Assembly (NCBI RefSeq): GCF_000717995.1
Contig: NZ_JODM01000035.1
Span: 1 to 55,291 of the forward strand
Direction of reading: 5' to 3'
Origin: Streptomyces violaceorubidus
Lineage (GTDB): Bacteria > Actinomycetota > Actinomycetes > Streptomycetales > Streptomycetaceae
Length of the DNA stretch: 55,291 bases
Shown here: piece after piece, positions 28,399 to 36,725 of the stretch
Numbering within the stretch: position 1 is the stretch's first letter
Layout: each line of letters starts with the position of its first letter
Program-made: the position numbers and the translations under genes
Notes under the pieces: model-generated
Seen by the model: the letters and a program-made list of their open reading frames with translations, nothing else
Database searches by the model: none
Told to the model about the DNA's origin: nothing

Positions 28399-29180
28399 CA
28401 GGAACCCACCGTCCCCCGTGCCGCAGGCGCGGAAACCGTACGCCGCTCTATCCGCTTGTCGGCGGCCTGCTCGGGGGTGAGGGCCACCACCCGCTGGACG
28501 AAGATCCCGGGCAGGTGCACCGCGTCCGGGTCGATCCCGCCCGGCTCGACCAGCTCCTCCACCTCGGCGACCGTCACCCGCCCGGCCATGGCGGCCAGCG
28601 GGTTGAAGTTCCGGGACGACTTCGCGAAGACCAGGTTGCCGTGCCGGTCGCCCTTGGCCGCCCGGACCAGCGCGAAGTCCGTGCGGATGCCGCGCTCCAG
28701 CACGTAAGGGGTCCCGTCGAACTCGCGGACCTCCTTCGGCGGCGAGGCCAGCGCGACCCCGCCGGAGCCGTCGTACCGCCAGGGCAGTCCGCCGTCGGCG
28801 ACCTGGGTGCCGACCCCGGCGGGCGTGTAGAAGGCCGGGATCCCCGCGCCGCCGGCCCGCAGCCGCTCGGCCAGGGTGCCCTGCGGGATCATCTCCACCT
28901 CCAGTTCCCCGCCGAGGTACTGGCGCGCGAACTCCTTGTTCCCGCCGATGTAGGACCCGGTCACGCGGGCGACGCGCCCGGCGGCCAGCAGGACGGCCAG
29001 TCCGGAGTCCATCGCCCCGCAGTTGTTGGAGACCACCGACAGGTCACCGGTCCCGCGCTCGTACAGCGCCTGGATCAGAACGTTCGGCACACCGCTGAGC
29101 CCGAAACCGCCCACCGCGAGCGACGCGCCGTCGGGCACGTCGGCCACCGCCTCACCGGCCGTGGCCACCACCTTGTCCAT
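28398..29180 (-). CDS. pcaI: 3-oxoadipate CoA-transferase subunit A
   Basis: 260 aa, first gene of the operon. It has the CoA-transferase alpha-subunit glycine motif [16 protein letters not shown] (about residues 27-42) and [31 protein letters not shown] at 29180 has only a weak purine-rich site (GAGATGGGG). About 45 bp upstream lies a TCAG..CTGA palindrome that may be the PcaV operator. The gene is divergent from pcaV. Confidence 0.95.
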
Positions 29181-29219
29181 CCGAGAAGCCCCATCTCTGC
29201 CGCGCGCCCCGGGAGTGGA

Positions 29220-29237
29220 TAGTCAGGGCACTGAGTA
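29220..29237. promoter_or_regulatory. Imperfect palindrome upstream of pcaI, candidate PcaV operator 1
   Basis: TAGTCAGGGCACTGAGTA pairs in 7 of 9 positions; its core on the minus strand is TCAGTGCCCTGA. The same core with two changes (TCAGTGCACCGA) recurs at 29353-29364 near pcaV. PcaV is known from S. coelicolor as a protocatechuate-responsive MarR repressor acting in this intergenic region; the exact site here is my inference. Confidence 0.5.
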
Positions 29238-29352
29238 TTTCAGCGACGTCGCCCACACGCTGCCATCGGGCGGCCGGGGCGTCAAGACCCACGAAATGCG
29301 AGGTAGATCGTACGAGGCGTTCTCGGATGCCCACACGTGGCGGCGTGTATCG

Positions 29353-29364
29353 TCAGTGCACCGA
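29353..29364. promoter_or_regulatory. Candidate PcaV operator 2
   Basis: TCAGTGCACCGA matches 10 of 12 bases of the minus-strand core near pcaI and lies 27 bp before the pcaV start, where a repressor would autoregulate. Confidence 0.4.
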
Positions 29365-29390
29365 TGAAAGTCACCCAGGGGAGTGCGCGC

Positions 29391-29855
29391 ATGGCAGCGG
29401 TCGATCTGGCCACCCACCCCGGCCATCTGGCCCGGCGGCTGCAGCAGGCGCACTACCTGCTCTGGAACACGATGGTCTCGGAGGAGACCACCTCGCCGCA
29501 GTACGCCGTGCTCAACGCCCTCGTCGCCGAGCCGGGCCTGGACCAGCGCACCGTGGGGGAGAGGGTGGGCCTGGACCGGTCCACGATCGCGGAGGTGGTC
29601 AGCCGGCTCGGCCGCCGCGGGCTGCTGGACAAGGTCCGCGACCCGCAGGACGGCCGCCGTTCACTGCTGCGGCTCACCGACGAGGGGCTGCGCGTCCACC
29701 GCAGGCTGGGCGTGCGCATCGCCCGCATGAACCAGGTCTTCCTGGCCCCGCTCGCCGCCGACGAGCAGGCGGTGTTCTTCGACCTGATCCGCCGGGTCGC
29801 GGACGCCGCGGAAGGGCTCCGCAACCCGGCCGAGCCGACCGCGGCGGCGGGCTGA
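29391..29855 (+). CDS. pcaV: MarR-family regulator of the pca operon
   Basis: 154 aa. The winged-helix MarR core is evident: SPQYAVLNALVAEPGLDQRTVGERVGLDRSTIAEVVSRLGRRGLLDKVRDPQDGRRSLL (split here only by reading order) between dimer helices. ATG at 29391 has AGGGGAG about 7 nt upstream; the in-frame ATG at 29364 lacks one. It is divergent from pcaI, as pcaV (SCO6704) is in S. coelicolor. There it represses pcaIJFHGBL until protocatechuate binds. Orthology is inferred from position and N-terminal sequence. Confidence 0.9.
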   Translation: MAAVDLATHPGHLARRLQQAHYLLWNTMVSEETTSPQYAVLNALVAEPGLDQRTVGERVGLDRSTIAEVVSRLGRRGLLDKVRDPQDGRRSLLRLTDEGLRVHRRLGVRIARMNQVFLAPLAADEQAVFFDLIRRVADAAEGLRNPAEPTAAAG

Positions 29856-29870
29856 CCGGACAACCGCGGC

Positions 29871-30860
29871 TCAGGAGTGTCCGGCGAAGACCACCCACAC
29901 CTGGCCCTCGGCGAAGTTCAGCGGCTTGCCTTCCTTCGTGGTGAAGGCCGTGCCGTCCGCGGCCGACCCGCGCTTCCAGGTCGCCTCGTACGCGCGCCCG
30001 TCGCGCAGTACCTCGGCCCTTCCTGAGCCCACCGACTCGACGTAGGGCGAGTTGCTGCCGCGGAAGTCGCGGAAGTGCGACTCGCGCACCTTCACGTGCT
30101 GCACGACGACCGTCGCGGGGGCCAGTCGCCCGCCGTCGGCCGTGCGGGCCGGGTCACCGTCCAGGGAGACCAGCCAGCTCCCCCGGGTCGCGGACCAGGT
30201 GAAGGTGAAGCTCGCCGAGGGGTAGCGCACCGTGTGCGAGGACTCCGCCCGGCCGCCCGCCGGGGCCTTGCCGTAGGTGAACCCGGTGGTGAGGGCCGCC
30301 TCTCCCGAGGGCTTCGGGAGCAGCTCGCCGGGGCTCAGATAGAGGTTGTGCGGGGCCTGCCGGTCGGTGGCGCGGAGGTAGGCGCCGGGGGCCTCGTTCG
30401 GCGACTCGGCGCGCAGGGGCGCCCTGTCGATGAGCGGCAGCAGCTTGCTCTGCGCGCCGGAGAAGGCCAGCACCGGCCGGTCGAACTGGCCGAGCAGTTC
30501 CAGGTCGGACTCGCGGGCGCTGCGCACCGGCCCCACCGACGCGGGCAGTCCGGTGGCGTAGATCGCCATCAGCCGGCTCAGTCCGGCCTCCACCGGCTCG
30601 GCGTAGACGACGTCCGCGGCCTCCAGGCCCGTCTGCGGGCGGGCCGCGGGCACGTTGTCGACCTTCACGGCGAGTACCGGTCCGGAGGCCGGGGCCGTGC
30701 CGTGCGTCCGCTCCGGTTCCGGCGCCCGGCCGTCCTGCCGCGCATCGGGCCCCGTCGTACAGCCCGCCGCGGCCAGCGAGACGGCCACGGCCGCCGTCAG
30801 CAGCGCGGCGCCCCGCCCCCGACGCATCCTTCGTCGCATCCCGACCATCCGTCCACCCAT
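29871..30860 (-). CDS. DUF3048 (YerB-like) lipoprotein
   Basis: Up to 329 aa. A basic n-region (MRRRMRRGRG), a hydrophobic stretch and the lipobox LAAAGC mark a lipoprotein. The mature part matches DUF3048: VKVDNVPAARPQTGLEAADVVYAEPVEAGLSRLMAIY, GPVRSARESDLELL, and a C-terminal half with FTFTWSATRGSWLVSLDG and VVQHVKV. Function of the family is unknown; it acts on the outer face of the membrane. Three in-frame ATGs (30860, 30848, 30839) are possible and none has a strong ribosome site. It is convergent with pcaV (15-bp gap) and divergent from the ADH gene. Confidence 0.85.
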   Translation of the reverse strand: MGGRMVGMRRRMRRGRGAALLTAAVAVSLAAAGCTTGPDARQDGRAPEPERTHGTAPASGPVLAVKVDNVPAARPQTGLEAADVVYAEPVEAGLSRLMAIYATGLPASVGPVRSARESDLELLGQFDRPVLAFSGAQSKLLPLIDRAPLRAESPNEAPGAYLRATDRQAPHNLYLSPGELLPKPSGEAALTTGFTYGKAPAGGRAESSHTVRYPSASFTFTWSATRGSWLVSLDGDPARTADGGRLAPATVVVQHVKVRESHFRDFRGSNSPYVESVGSGRAEVLRDGRAYEATWKRGSAADGTAFTTKEGKPLNFAEGQVWVVFAGHS

Positions 30861-31050
30861 CCCGTGTCATCGATTGTGCGCTTCTTGAAGCATTTAGTGC
30901 CATACCTGAATGAATCCGATGCGGCACACGGAACGGGGCAGATAATCCGCTGTTCGGCCGAAAAGACCGCCGGGTTCGGTGACGGGAGCCCCGGGGTACC
31001 CGGCCGCCACGCAGAACCGACGCGCACGGCGACGGAGGGAGCGCGGGGCG

Positions 31051-32241
31051 ATGAAGGCAGTGACATGGCAGGGCAAGCGGGACGTGCGGGTCGAGGAGGT
31101 GCCGGACCCGAGGATCGAGGAGCCGACCGACGCGGTCATCCGCGTCACCTCGTCCGGACTGTGCGGCTCCGACCTGCACCTCTACGAGGTGCTCACACCG
31201 TTCATGACACCGGGCGACATCCTCGGCCACGAGCCGATGGGCATCGTGGAGGAGGTCGGCTCCGAGGTGACCGGCCTCAGGCCCGGCGACCGGGTCGTGG
31301 TCCCGTTCCAGATCGCGTGCGGCCACTGCTACATGTGCGACACCGGGCTGCCGACCCAGTGCGAGACCACCCAGGTCACCGGCGAGGGCATGGGCGCCCC
31401 GCTGTTCGGCTACACCCGCCTGTACGGCGCGGTGCCCGGCGGCCAGGCCGAGTACCTGCGGGTGCCGCAGGCCCAGTACGGCCCGATCAAGGTGCCCGAG
31501 GGCCCGGCCGACGACCGCTTCGTCTACCTCTCCGACGTCCTGCCCACCGCCTGGCAGGCGGTCGCCTACGCCGGCGTCCCGCCTGGCGGCAGTGTCGCCG
31601 TACTGGGACTCGGCCCCATCGGCGACATGGCCTGCCGGATCGCCCGGCTCAAGGGCGTCGAGAAGGTGTTCGGCGTGGACCTCGTGCCCGAGCGGCTGGA
31701 GCGGGCCCGCGCACGGGGCGTGGAGACGTACGACCTGCGGTCCTTCGACAACGAGAAGGAACTCGTCGCCGCGATCCAGGACCGGACGGACGGCCGCGGT
31801 CCGGACGCCGTGATCGACGCGGTCGGCACCGAGGCGCACGGCGGCGCCGTCGCCAAGCTGGTGCAGCAGGCCGCCGCGGTGATGCCCCGGGCCATCGGAG
31901 GGCCCCTGGCGGAGCGGTTCAGCATCGACCGGCTCGCCGCCCTCTACACGGCGATCGACCTGGTGCGCCGCGGCGGCACCATCTCGCTGTCCGGCGTGTA
32001 CGGCGGCATGGCCGACCCGATGCCGATGCTCACCCTCTTCGACAAGCAGGTCCAGCTGAGGATGGGCCAGGCCAACGTACGCCGCTGGAGCGACGAGATC
32101 GTCCCGTACCTGACCGACCAGGACCCCCTCGGCGTCGACGGCTTCGCCACCCACCGGGTGCCGCTGGCGGACGCGCCGCACGCGTACGAGATGTTCCAGA
32201 AGAAGCAGGACGGCGCGGTCAAGATCCTGATGACGCCGTAG
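31051..32241 (+). CDS. Zinc-dependent alcohol dehydrogenase, formaldehyde-dehydrogenase-like
   Basis: 396 aa MDR enzyme. Catalytic zinc ligands SGLCGSDLH and GHEPMG; structural zinc loop CGHCYMCDTGLPTQC; NAD-binding GLGPIGDMACRIARL (about residues 187-201) with VDLVPERL. Length and the VPFQIACGHCYMC segment fit the glutathione-independent formaldehyde dehydrogenase/threonine-dehydrogenase-like group. ATG at 31051 follows GGAGGGAGCGCGGGG. It stands alone, convergent with the ligase gene (19-bp gap). The true substrate cannot be read from sequence. Confidence 0.9.
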   Translation: MKAVTWQGKRDVRVEEVPDPRIEEPTDAVIRVTSSGLCGSDLHLYEVLTPFMTPGDILGHEPMGIVEEVGSEVTGLRPGDRVVVPFQIACGHCYMCDTGLPTQCETTQVTGEGMGAPLFGYTRLYGAVPGGQAEYLRVPQAQYGPIKVPEGPADDRFVYLSDVLPTAWQAVAYAGVPPGGSVAVLGLGPIGDMACRIARLKGVEKVFGVDLVPERLERARARGVETYDLRSFDNEKELVAAIQDRTDGRGPDAVIDAVGTEAHGGAVAKLVQQAAAVMPRAIGGPLAERFSIDRLAALYTAIDLVRRGGTISLSGVYGGMADPMPMLTLFDKQVQLRMGQANVRRWSDEIVPYLTDQDPLGVDGFATHRVPLADAPHAYEMFQKKQDGAVKILMTP

Positions 32242-32260
32242 CCGCAGTGGGGCCGGCGCG

Positions 32261-33328
32261 TCAGGGCCCGCCCAGGATCTCCGCCAGGTCGTACCGGACC
32301 GGCTCCTCCAGCTGCGCGTAGGTGCAGCTCTCGGGGGTCCGGTCCGGGCGCCAGCGGCGGAAGCGGGCCGTGTGGCGGAAGCGGGCCCCGTTCTCCATGT
32401 GGTCGTACGCCACCTCGACGACCCGCTCGGGACGCAGCGGCACCCAGGACAGATCCTTCTTGCCGGACCACCTGCTGGGCGCGCCCGGCAGCCGCGCCGA
32501 CTCGTGGGCGGCCTCCTCGGCCCACTTGGCCCACGGATGCCCGCCGGCGTCCTCCATGCGCAGCGGCTCCAGCTCCTCCACCAGCTCGGCCCGGCGCTTC
32601 ATCGTGAAGGCCGCGCTCACCCCCACGTGCTGGAGCACGCCCCGGTCGTCGTACAGCCCGAGCAGCAGCGAGCCGACCACGGGCCCGCTCTTGTGGAGGC
32701 GGTACCCGGCGACGACCACGTCCGCCGTCCGCTCGTGCTTGATCTTGAACATGGCCCGCTCGTCCTGCCGGTAGCGCAGATCGAGCGGCTTGGCGACCAC
32801 CCCGTCCAGACCGGCCCCCTCGTACTGCTCGAACCACCGCCGGGCCACCTCGATGTCGTCCGTCGCCGGCGCCACGTGCACCGGCGGCGTGACGCCGGAC
32901 AGCGCCCGCACCAGCAGGGCCCGCCGGTCGGCCAGCCCCACGTCGAGCAGCGAGGCGTCGTCCAGGGCCAGCAGGTCGAAGACCACCAGCGAGGCCGGGG
33001 TGCGCTCCGCGAGGGTCCGCACCCGCGAGTTGGCCGGATGGATCCGCTCGGTCAGCGCGTCGAAGTCCAGGTGCCCCTCCCGCGCGATCACGATCTCCCC
33101 GTCCACCACGCACCGCTCGGGCAACCGCTCCCGCACCGCCCCCACCAGCTCCGGGAAATACCTGGTCAGCGGCTTGCCCGTCCGACTCCCCAGCTCCACC
33201 TCGTCCCCGTCGCGAAACACGATCGCCCGAAACCCGTCCCACTTCGCCTCGTAGTGCATCCCCGGCGGAATCTTCGCCACGGACTTGGCGAGCATCGGCT
33301 TCACGGGCGGCATGACGGGGAGCTCCAT
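32261..33328 (-). CDS. ATP-dependent DNA ligase (LigC-type)
   Basis: 355 aa. Adenylation motif I is EAKWDGFRA (nucleophilic Lys), followed by SRTGKPLTRYFPEL, VDGEIV (motif III region), FDLLA, and the motif V segment FKIKHERTADVVVAGYR. The C-terminal OB-fold ends in CTYAQLEEPVRYDL. ATG 33328 keeps MELPVMPPVKPMLA; the second ATG at 33313 has the better-spaced GGAG, so the true start may be five codons in. It is divergent from the primase-polymerase gene. The two together form the ligase and polymerase halves of bacterial end-joining or base-repair machinery. No Ku gene is in the window. Confidence 0.93.
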   Translation of the reverse strand: MELPVMPPVKPMLAKSVAKIPPGMHYEAKWDGFRAIVFRDGDEVELGSRTGKPLTRYFPELVGAVRERLPERCVVDGEIVIAREGHLDFDALTERIHPANSRVRTLAERTPASLVVFDLLALDDASLLDVGLADRRALLVRALSGVTPPVHVAPATDDIEVARRWFEQYEGAGLDGVVAKPLDLRYRQDERAMFKIKHERTADVVVAGYRLHKSGPVVGSLLLGLYDDRGVLQHVGVSAAFTMKRRAELVEELEPLRMEDAGGHPWAKWAEEAAHESARLPGAPSRWSGKKDLSWVPLRPERVVEVAYDHMENGARFRHTARFRRWRPDRTPESCTYAQLEEPVRYDLAEILGGP

Positions 33329-33464
33329 GCTCCGATTCTGCGCGCCCCCGACGGCATCCCGCCTGTCGAGCGCGGCACCGGCCCCGATCGCTTCCCCGGG
33401 ACCGGCCGCCGCCCTCCCACCGCCCGATATGCGAAGCGGAGACGCCGCGCCTACCGTGGCTCGC

Positions 33465-34490
33465 ATGGCGGAAGCGGTGGAGCTGGAGGCGGGTGGGCGG
33501 AGCGTGCGGCTGTCCAGCCCGGGGAAGGTGTTCTTCCCGGAGCACGGGTACACCAAGCTGGACGTGGCCCGCTACTACCAGGCCGTCGCCCCCGGCATCC
33601 TGCGGGCGCTGCGCGAGCGGCCCACCACCCTGCAGCGCTACCCGGACGGCATCACCGGCGAGTGGTTCTACCAGAAGCGCGCGCCCAAGGGCATGCCCGA
33701 CTGGATCCCGACCGCGCACATCACCTTCCCCAGCGGACGCAGCGCCGACGAGATGTGCCCCACCGAGGAGGCGGCGGTGCTGTGGGCCGCCCAGTACGGC
33801 ACCCTCACCTTCCACCCCTGGCCCGTGCGCCGCGACGACGTCGACCACCCCGACGAACTGCGCATCGACCTCGATCCGCAGCCCGGCACCGACTACGACG
33901 ACGCCGCCCGCGCCGCCCACGAACTGCGCGCGGTGCTGGAGGAGTTCGGGGGCCTGCGCGGCTGGCCCAAGACCTCCGGCGGGCGCGGCATCCACGTCTT
34001 CGTGCCGATCGAGCCGCGCTGGACCTTCACCCAGGTGCGGCGCGCCGCCATCGCCGTCGGCCGCGAGATGGAACGGCGGATGCCCGACCGCGTCACCATC
34101 AAGTGGTGGAAGGAAGAACGCGGCGAGCGCATCTTCATCGACTACAACCAGACCGCCCGCGACCGCACCATCGCCTCCGCGTACTCCGTGCGCCCCCGCC
34201 CGGGCGCACCGGTCTCCGCGCCGCTCACCTGGGACGAGGTGGGCGTCGCGCACCCGCGGGACTTCGACATCACGACGATGCCCGCGCGCTTCGCCGAACT
34301 CGGCGACGTGCACGCGGGCATGGACGAGGAGCGGTACTCCCTCGACGCGCTGCTGGAGCTGGCGACGAAGGACGAGCAGGACCACGGGCTCGGTGACCTG
34401 CCCTACCCGCCCGAGTATCCGAAGATGCCGGGCGAGCCGAGCCGGGTCCAGCCCAGCCGGGCCAGGAAGAAGGCTCCCGGCCCGGACTGA
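33465..34490 (+). CDS. LigD-type primase-polymerase domain protein (PolDom)
   Basis: 341 aa, a free-standing archaeo-eukaryotic-primase-like polymerase of the LigD family. It has SPGKVFFPEHGYTKLDVARYY, FYQKRAPKGMPDW, the metal motif LRIDLDPQ (two Asp), the nucleotide site KTSGGRGIHVFVPI and FIDYNQTARDRTIASAYSVR. Enzymes of this group add ribo- or deoxynucleotides at breaks. There is no clear ribosome site; TACCGT at 33452 sits where a -10 box for a leaderless mRNA would be. Paired with the divergent ligase gene 136 bp away. Confidence 0.93.
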   Translation: MAEAVELEAGGRSVRLSSPGKVFFPEHGYTKLDVARYYQAVAPGILRALRERPTTLQRYPDGITGEWFYQKRAPKGMPDWIPTAHITFPSGRSADEMCPTEEAAVLWAAQYGTLTFHPWPVRRDDVDHPDELRIDLDPQPGTDYDDAARAAHELRAVLEEFGGLRGWPKTSGGRGIHVFVPIEPRWTFTQVRRAAIAVGREMERRMPDRVTIKWWKEERGERIFIDYNQTARDRTIASAYSVRPRPGAPVSAPLTWDEVGVAHPRDFDITTMPARFAELGDVHAGMDEERYSLDALLELATKDEQDHGLGDLPYPPEYPKMPGEPSRVQPSRARKKAPGPD

Positions 34491-34508
34491 GCCCCTACCG
34501 CCGGACGG

Positions 34509-36725
34509 TCACAGGTCCTTGATCCGGACGTCGCGGTACGAGACCACGTCCGAGGTGCTGTGCACCTGGAGTCCGATGTAGCCGGAGGCGAACCGCCGCC
34601 CGTCGGTGCCGGGGTCGTCCGAGCGCTCGGGGTAGAAGGTCTGGCCGCCGACGTTGTCGAACTCGTTGATCAGCACGCCGTTGCGGTAGATCGAGTAGTG
34701 CTGGTCCACCACCCGGATCTCGTAGTCGTTCCAGGTGCCCTTCTCGGTCACGCCCGCGCCGGCCAGGCCGACCCGGTCGAAGCCGTAGACCGAGCCGGAC
34801 TTGTACATGTCGCCGGTCGGGCTGTCGAACACCTGGATCTCGTGCCCGTACTTGATGGCGACCCACTCCGGACGCGTCTCCTCCGGGTGGTCGTGCACCT
34901 GCGGGAAGCGCACGAAGACGCCGCCGTTGGTGTTCGTGGTGCCCGCCGCATCGTCCCGCCACTGGAGCTTCAGCGAGAAGTCGCCGTACGTGCGCTCGGG
35001 GAACCACAGCATGCCCATGCCGGGCGTGCTGGTGCTGGACGTGATCGACCCGTCCGGGTTCAGCCCGAACGAACCGCCGCCCACCTGCTCCCACCGGGCG
35101 AAGGACTCCTGGCTGCCGTCCATGATCGTGCGGTAGCCCTCGGTCTGGCCGGGCAGCCCGATCTTCGACTGCTTGGCGGCCTTCTTGATCGCCCTGACCT
35201 CGCGCCCGTCGACGACCCCCTCCGTCCGCAGCGCGTCGAGGACGTGGTCCACGTGCTTGAGGAAGAGGGCCTGGGACGTCCACTCCTTCTCGTCCTCGAT
35301 CAACTCGTTGATCCGGCACCGGTTGTTGGTGACCCGGTTCGGCACCCCCGAGTCGACCGTGCCGACGATCACCGTGAGGCGCTCGTCGTACTCCGGGCAG
35401 GGCGGCGCGGGCACCCCGCCGGAGACCACCGAGAAGCTCACGCTCAGCGGCTCGGAGGTGTTGCCCGCCTTGTCGCTCGCCCGGTACGCCACCGTGTGGC
35501 GGCCCACCCGGTCCACGACCACCGGGCCGGTGTACGCCAGGTAGGGCCCGGCGTCCAGCGAGTACTCCACAGCGGCGACACCGGAACCGCCCTCGTCCGT
35601 GGCGTTCACGGTCACCTTCGCGCTGCCGACGTAGGCGCCGTCGGAGTTCTTGGTGCCGTCCACGGTCGCGCCGGTCACCGGCGGGGTGGTGTCCTGCGGA
35701 GGAGCGGCGACCACCCTGAAGGCGACGCTCTTCTCCGCGGCGACGTTGCCCGCCTTGTCGGTGGCCCGGTAGCGCACGGTGTGCTCGCCGACCGCGTGCA
35801 CCATGACCGGCCCCGTGTACGCCGTCCAGGCGCCGTCGCCGACCGCGTACTCGATGGTGTTGACGCCGGAACCGGTGTCGGAGGCGGTGACGGTCACCGT
35901 CGCCATGTCGATGTAGGCACCCTCGGGGTCGTCGGGGTCCCTCTCCCCGCTGACCGTCGCCGAGGTCTCCGGCGCCGTCGTGTCGTCGGTGTCCGGGGCG
36001 GCCACGGCGAACGTGACGCTCTTCTCCTCGGTGGCGTTGCCCGCCTTGTCGAACGCCCGGTAGCGCACCATGTGTTCACCGACCTGGTCGACGACGACCG
36101 GCGTGGTGTACGGCTGCCAGGCACCGTCGGCACCGATCGCGTACTCGATGCGCTCCACGCCCGAGCCGCCCTCGTCGGTGGCGGCGATGCTCACGCTCGC
36201 GGAACCGACGTACGCGCCGTCGGCGTTCTGCGTGCCGCCCACCTCGGCCGAGGTCGCCGGCGCAGTGGTGTCCTCGCCGCCACCGCCCTCGGTGACCACG
36301 AGCACGCCCGTCATCTGGCCGTGGCCCGGGATCGTGCAGTGGTACATGTACCTGCCGGGCGTCAGGGTGACCTCGGCGGTGTGCCTGCCGCCCTGGTCGT
36401 CGTTCGGGTTGGCCAGGATGTTCAGCTGCACGTCCTGGTTGTACTCGGGATCGCTGGTCATGAACGTCAGCGTGTGCGGCATGCCGGTGGTGTTGCCGGT
36501 GGCCTCACTGTTCTCGAAGACGATCGTGGCCGGACCGGCCACCGCCGTCTGGGGCGCGGACGTGTACCGGGTGATGTCGTCGCCCGCGGTCCAGGTCAGC
36601 ACCTGGTCGGCGGCCGCCGCGGTGGGTGCCGCGGCGGGCTGTCCGGAGGCGGAGGTCGCCTGCAGCCCGAGCATCATCAGCAGGCCGGCCAGCAGCGCGG
36701 CCCACATTCTTCGTTGGCGTATCAC
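34509..36725 (-). CDS. Secreted blue-copper (cupredoxin) - OmpL47 repeats - DUF1080 protein
   Basis: 738 aa, secreted. GTG at 36725 overlaps the stop of the upstream ThuA-PQQ gene (GTGA) and has GGGGGA upstream. Signal peptide residues 1-29 (WAALLAGLLMMLGLQ, then ASG). Residues about 40-147 form a plastocyanin-like domain with all type-1 copper ligands: His84 (MPHTLTF), Cys130, His135 and Met138 (YHCTIPGHGQM). Three OmpL47-type beta repeats of about 85-90 residues follow (each ending RYRAFDKAGN or similar). After a linker comes a C-terminal DUF1080 (3-keto-disaccharide-hydrolase-like/LamG-fold) domain with GSITSSTSTPGMGMLWFPE and FDSPTGDMYKSGSVYG. It probably accepts electrons from its coupled partner and binds glycans; this is inferred. 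Confidence 0.88.
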   Translation of the reverse strand: MIRQRRMWAALLAGLLMMLGLQATSASGQPAAAPTAAAADQVLTWTAGDDITRYTSAPQTAVAGPATIVFENSEATGNTTGMPHTLTFMTSDPEYNQDVQLNILANPNDDQGGRHTAEVTLTPGRYMYHCTIPGHGQMTGVLVVTEGGGGEDTTAPATSAEVGGTQNADGAYVGSASVSIAATDEGGSGVERIEYAIGADGAWQPYTTPVVVDQVGEHMVRYRAFDKAGNATEEKSVTFAVAAPDTDDTTAPETSATVSGERDPDDPEGAYIDMATVTVTASDTGSGVNTIEYAVGDGAWTAYTGPVMVHAVGEHTVRYRATDKAGNVAAEKSVAFRVVAAPPQDTTPPVTGATVDGTKNSDGAYVGSAKVTVNATDEGGSGVAAVEYSLDAGPYLAYTGPVVVDRVGRHTVAYRASDKAGNTSEPLSVSFSVVSGGVPAPPCPEYDERLTVIVGTVDSGVPNRVTNNRCRINELIEDEKEWTSQALFLKHVDHVLDALRTEGVVDGREVRAIKKAAKQSKIGLPGQTEGYRTIMDGSQESFARWEQVGGGSFGLNPDGSITSSTSTPGMGMLWFPERTYGDFSLKLQWRDDAAGTTNTNGGVFVRFPQVHDHPEETRPEWVAIKYGHEIQVFDSPTGDMYKSGSVYGFDRVGLAGAGVTEKGTWNDYEIRVVDQHYSIYRNGVLINEFDNVGGQTFYPERSDDPGTDGRRFASGYIGLQVHSTSDVVSYRDVRIKDL

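Noticed and set aside
30075..32321. Long plus-strand frame across the DUF3048 and ADH genes
   Set aside because: Shadow frame; the true ADH lies in another frame from 31051 with all zinc ligands, and DUF3048 is on the minus strand.
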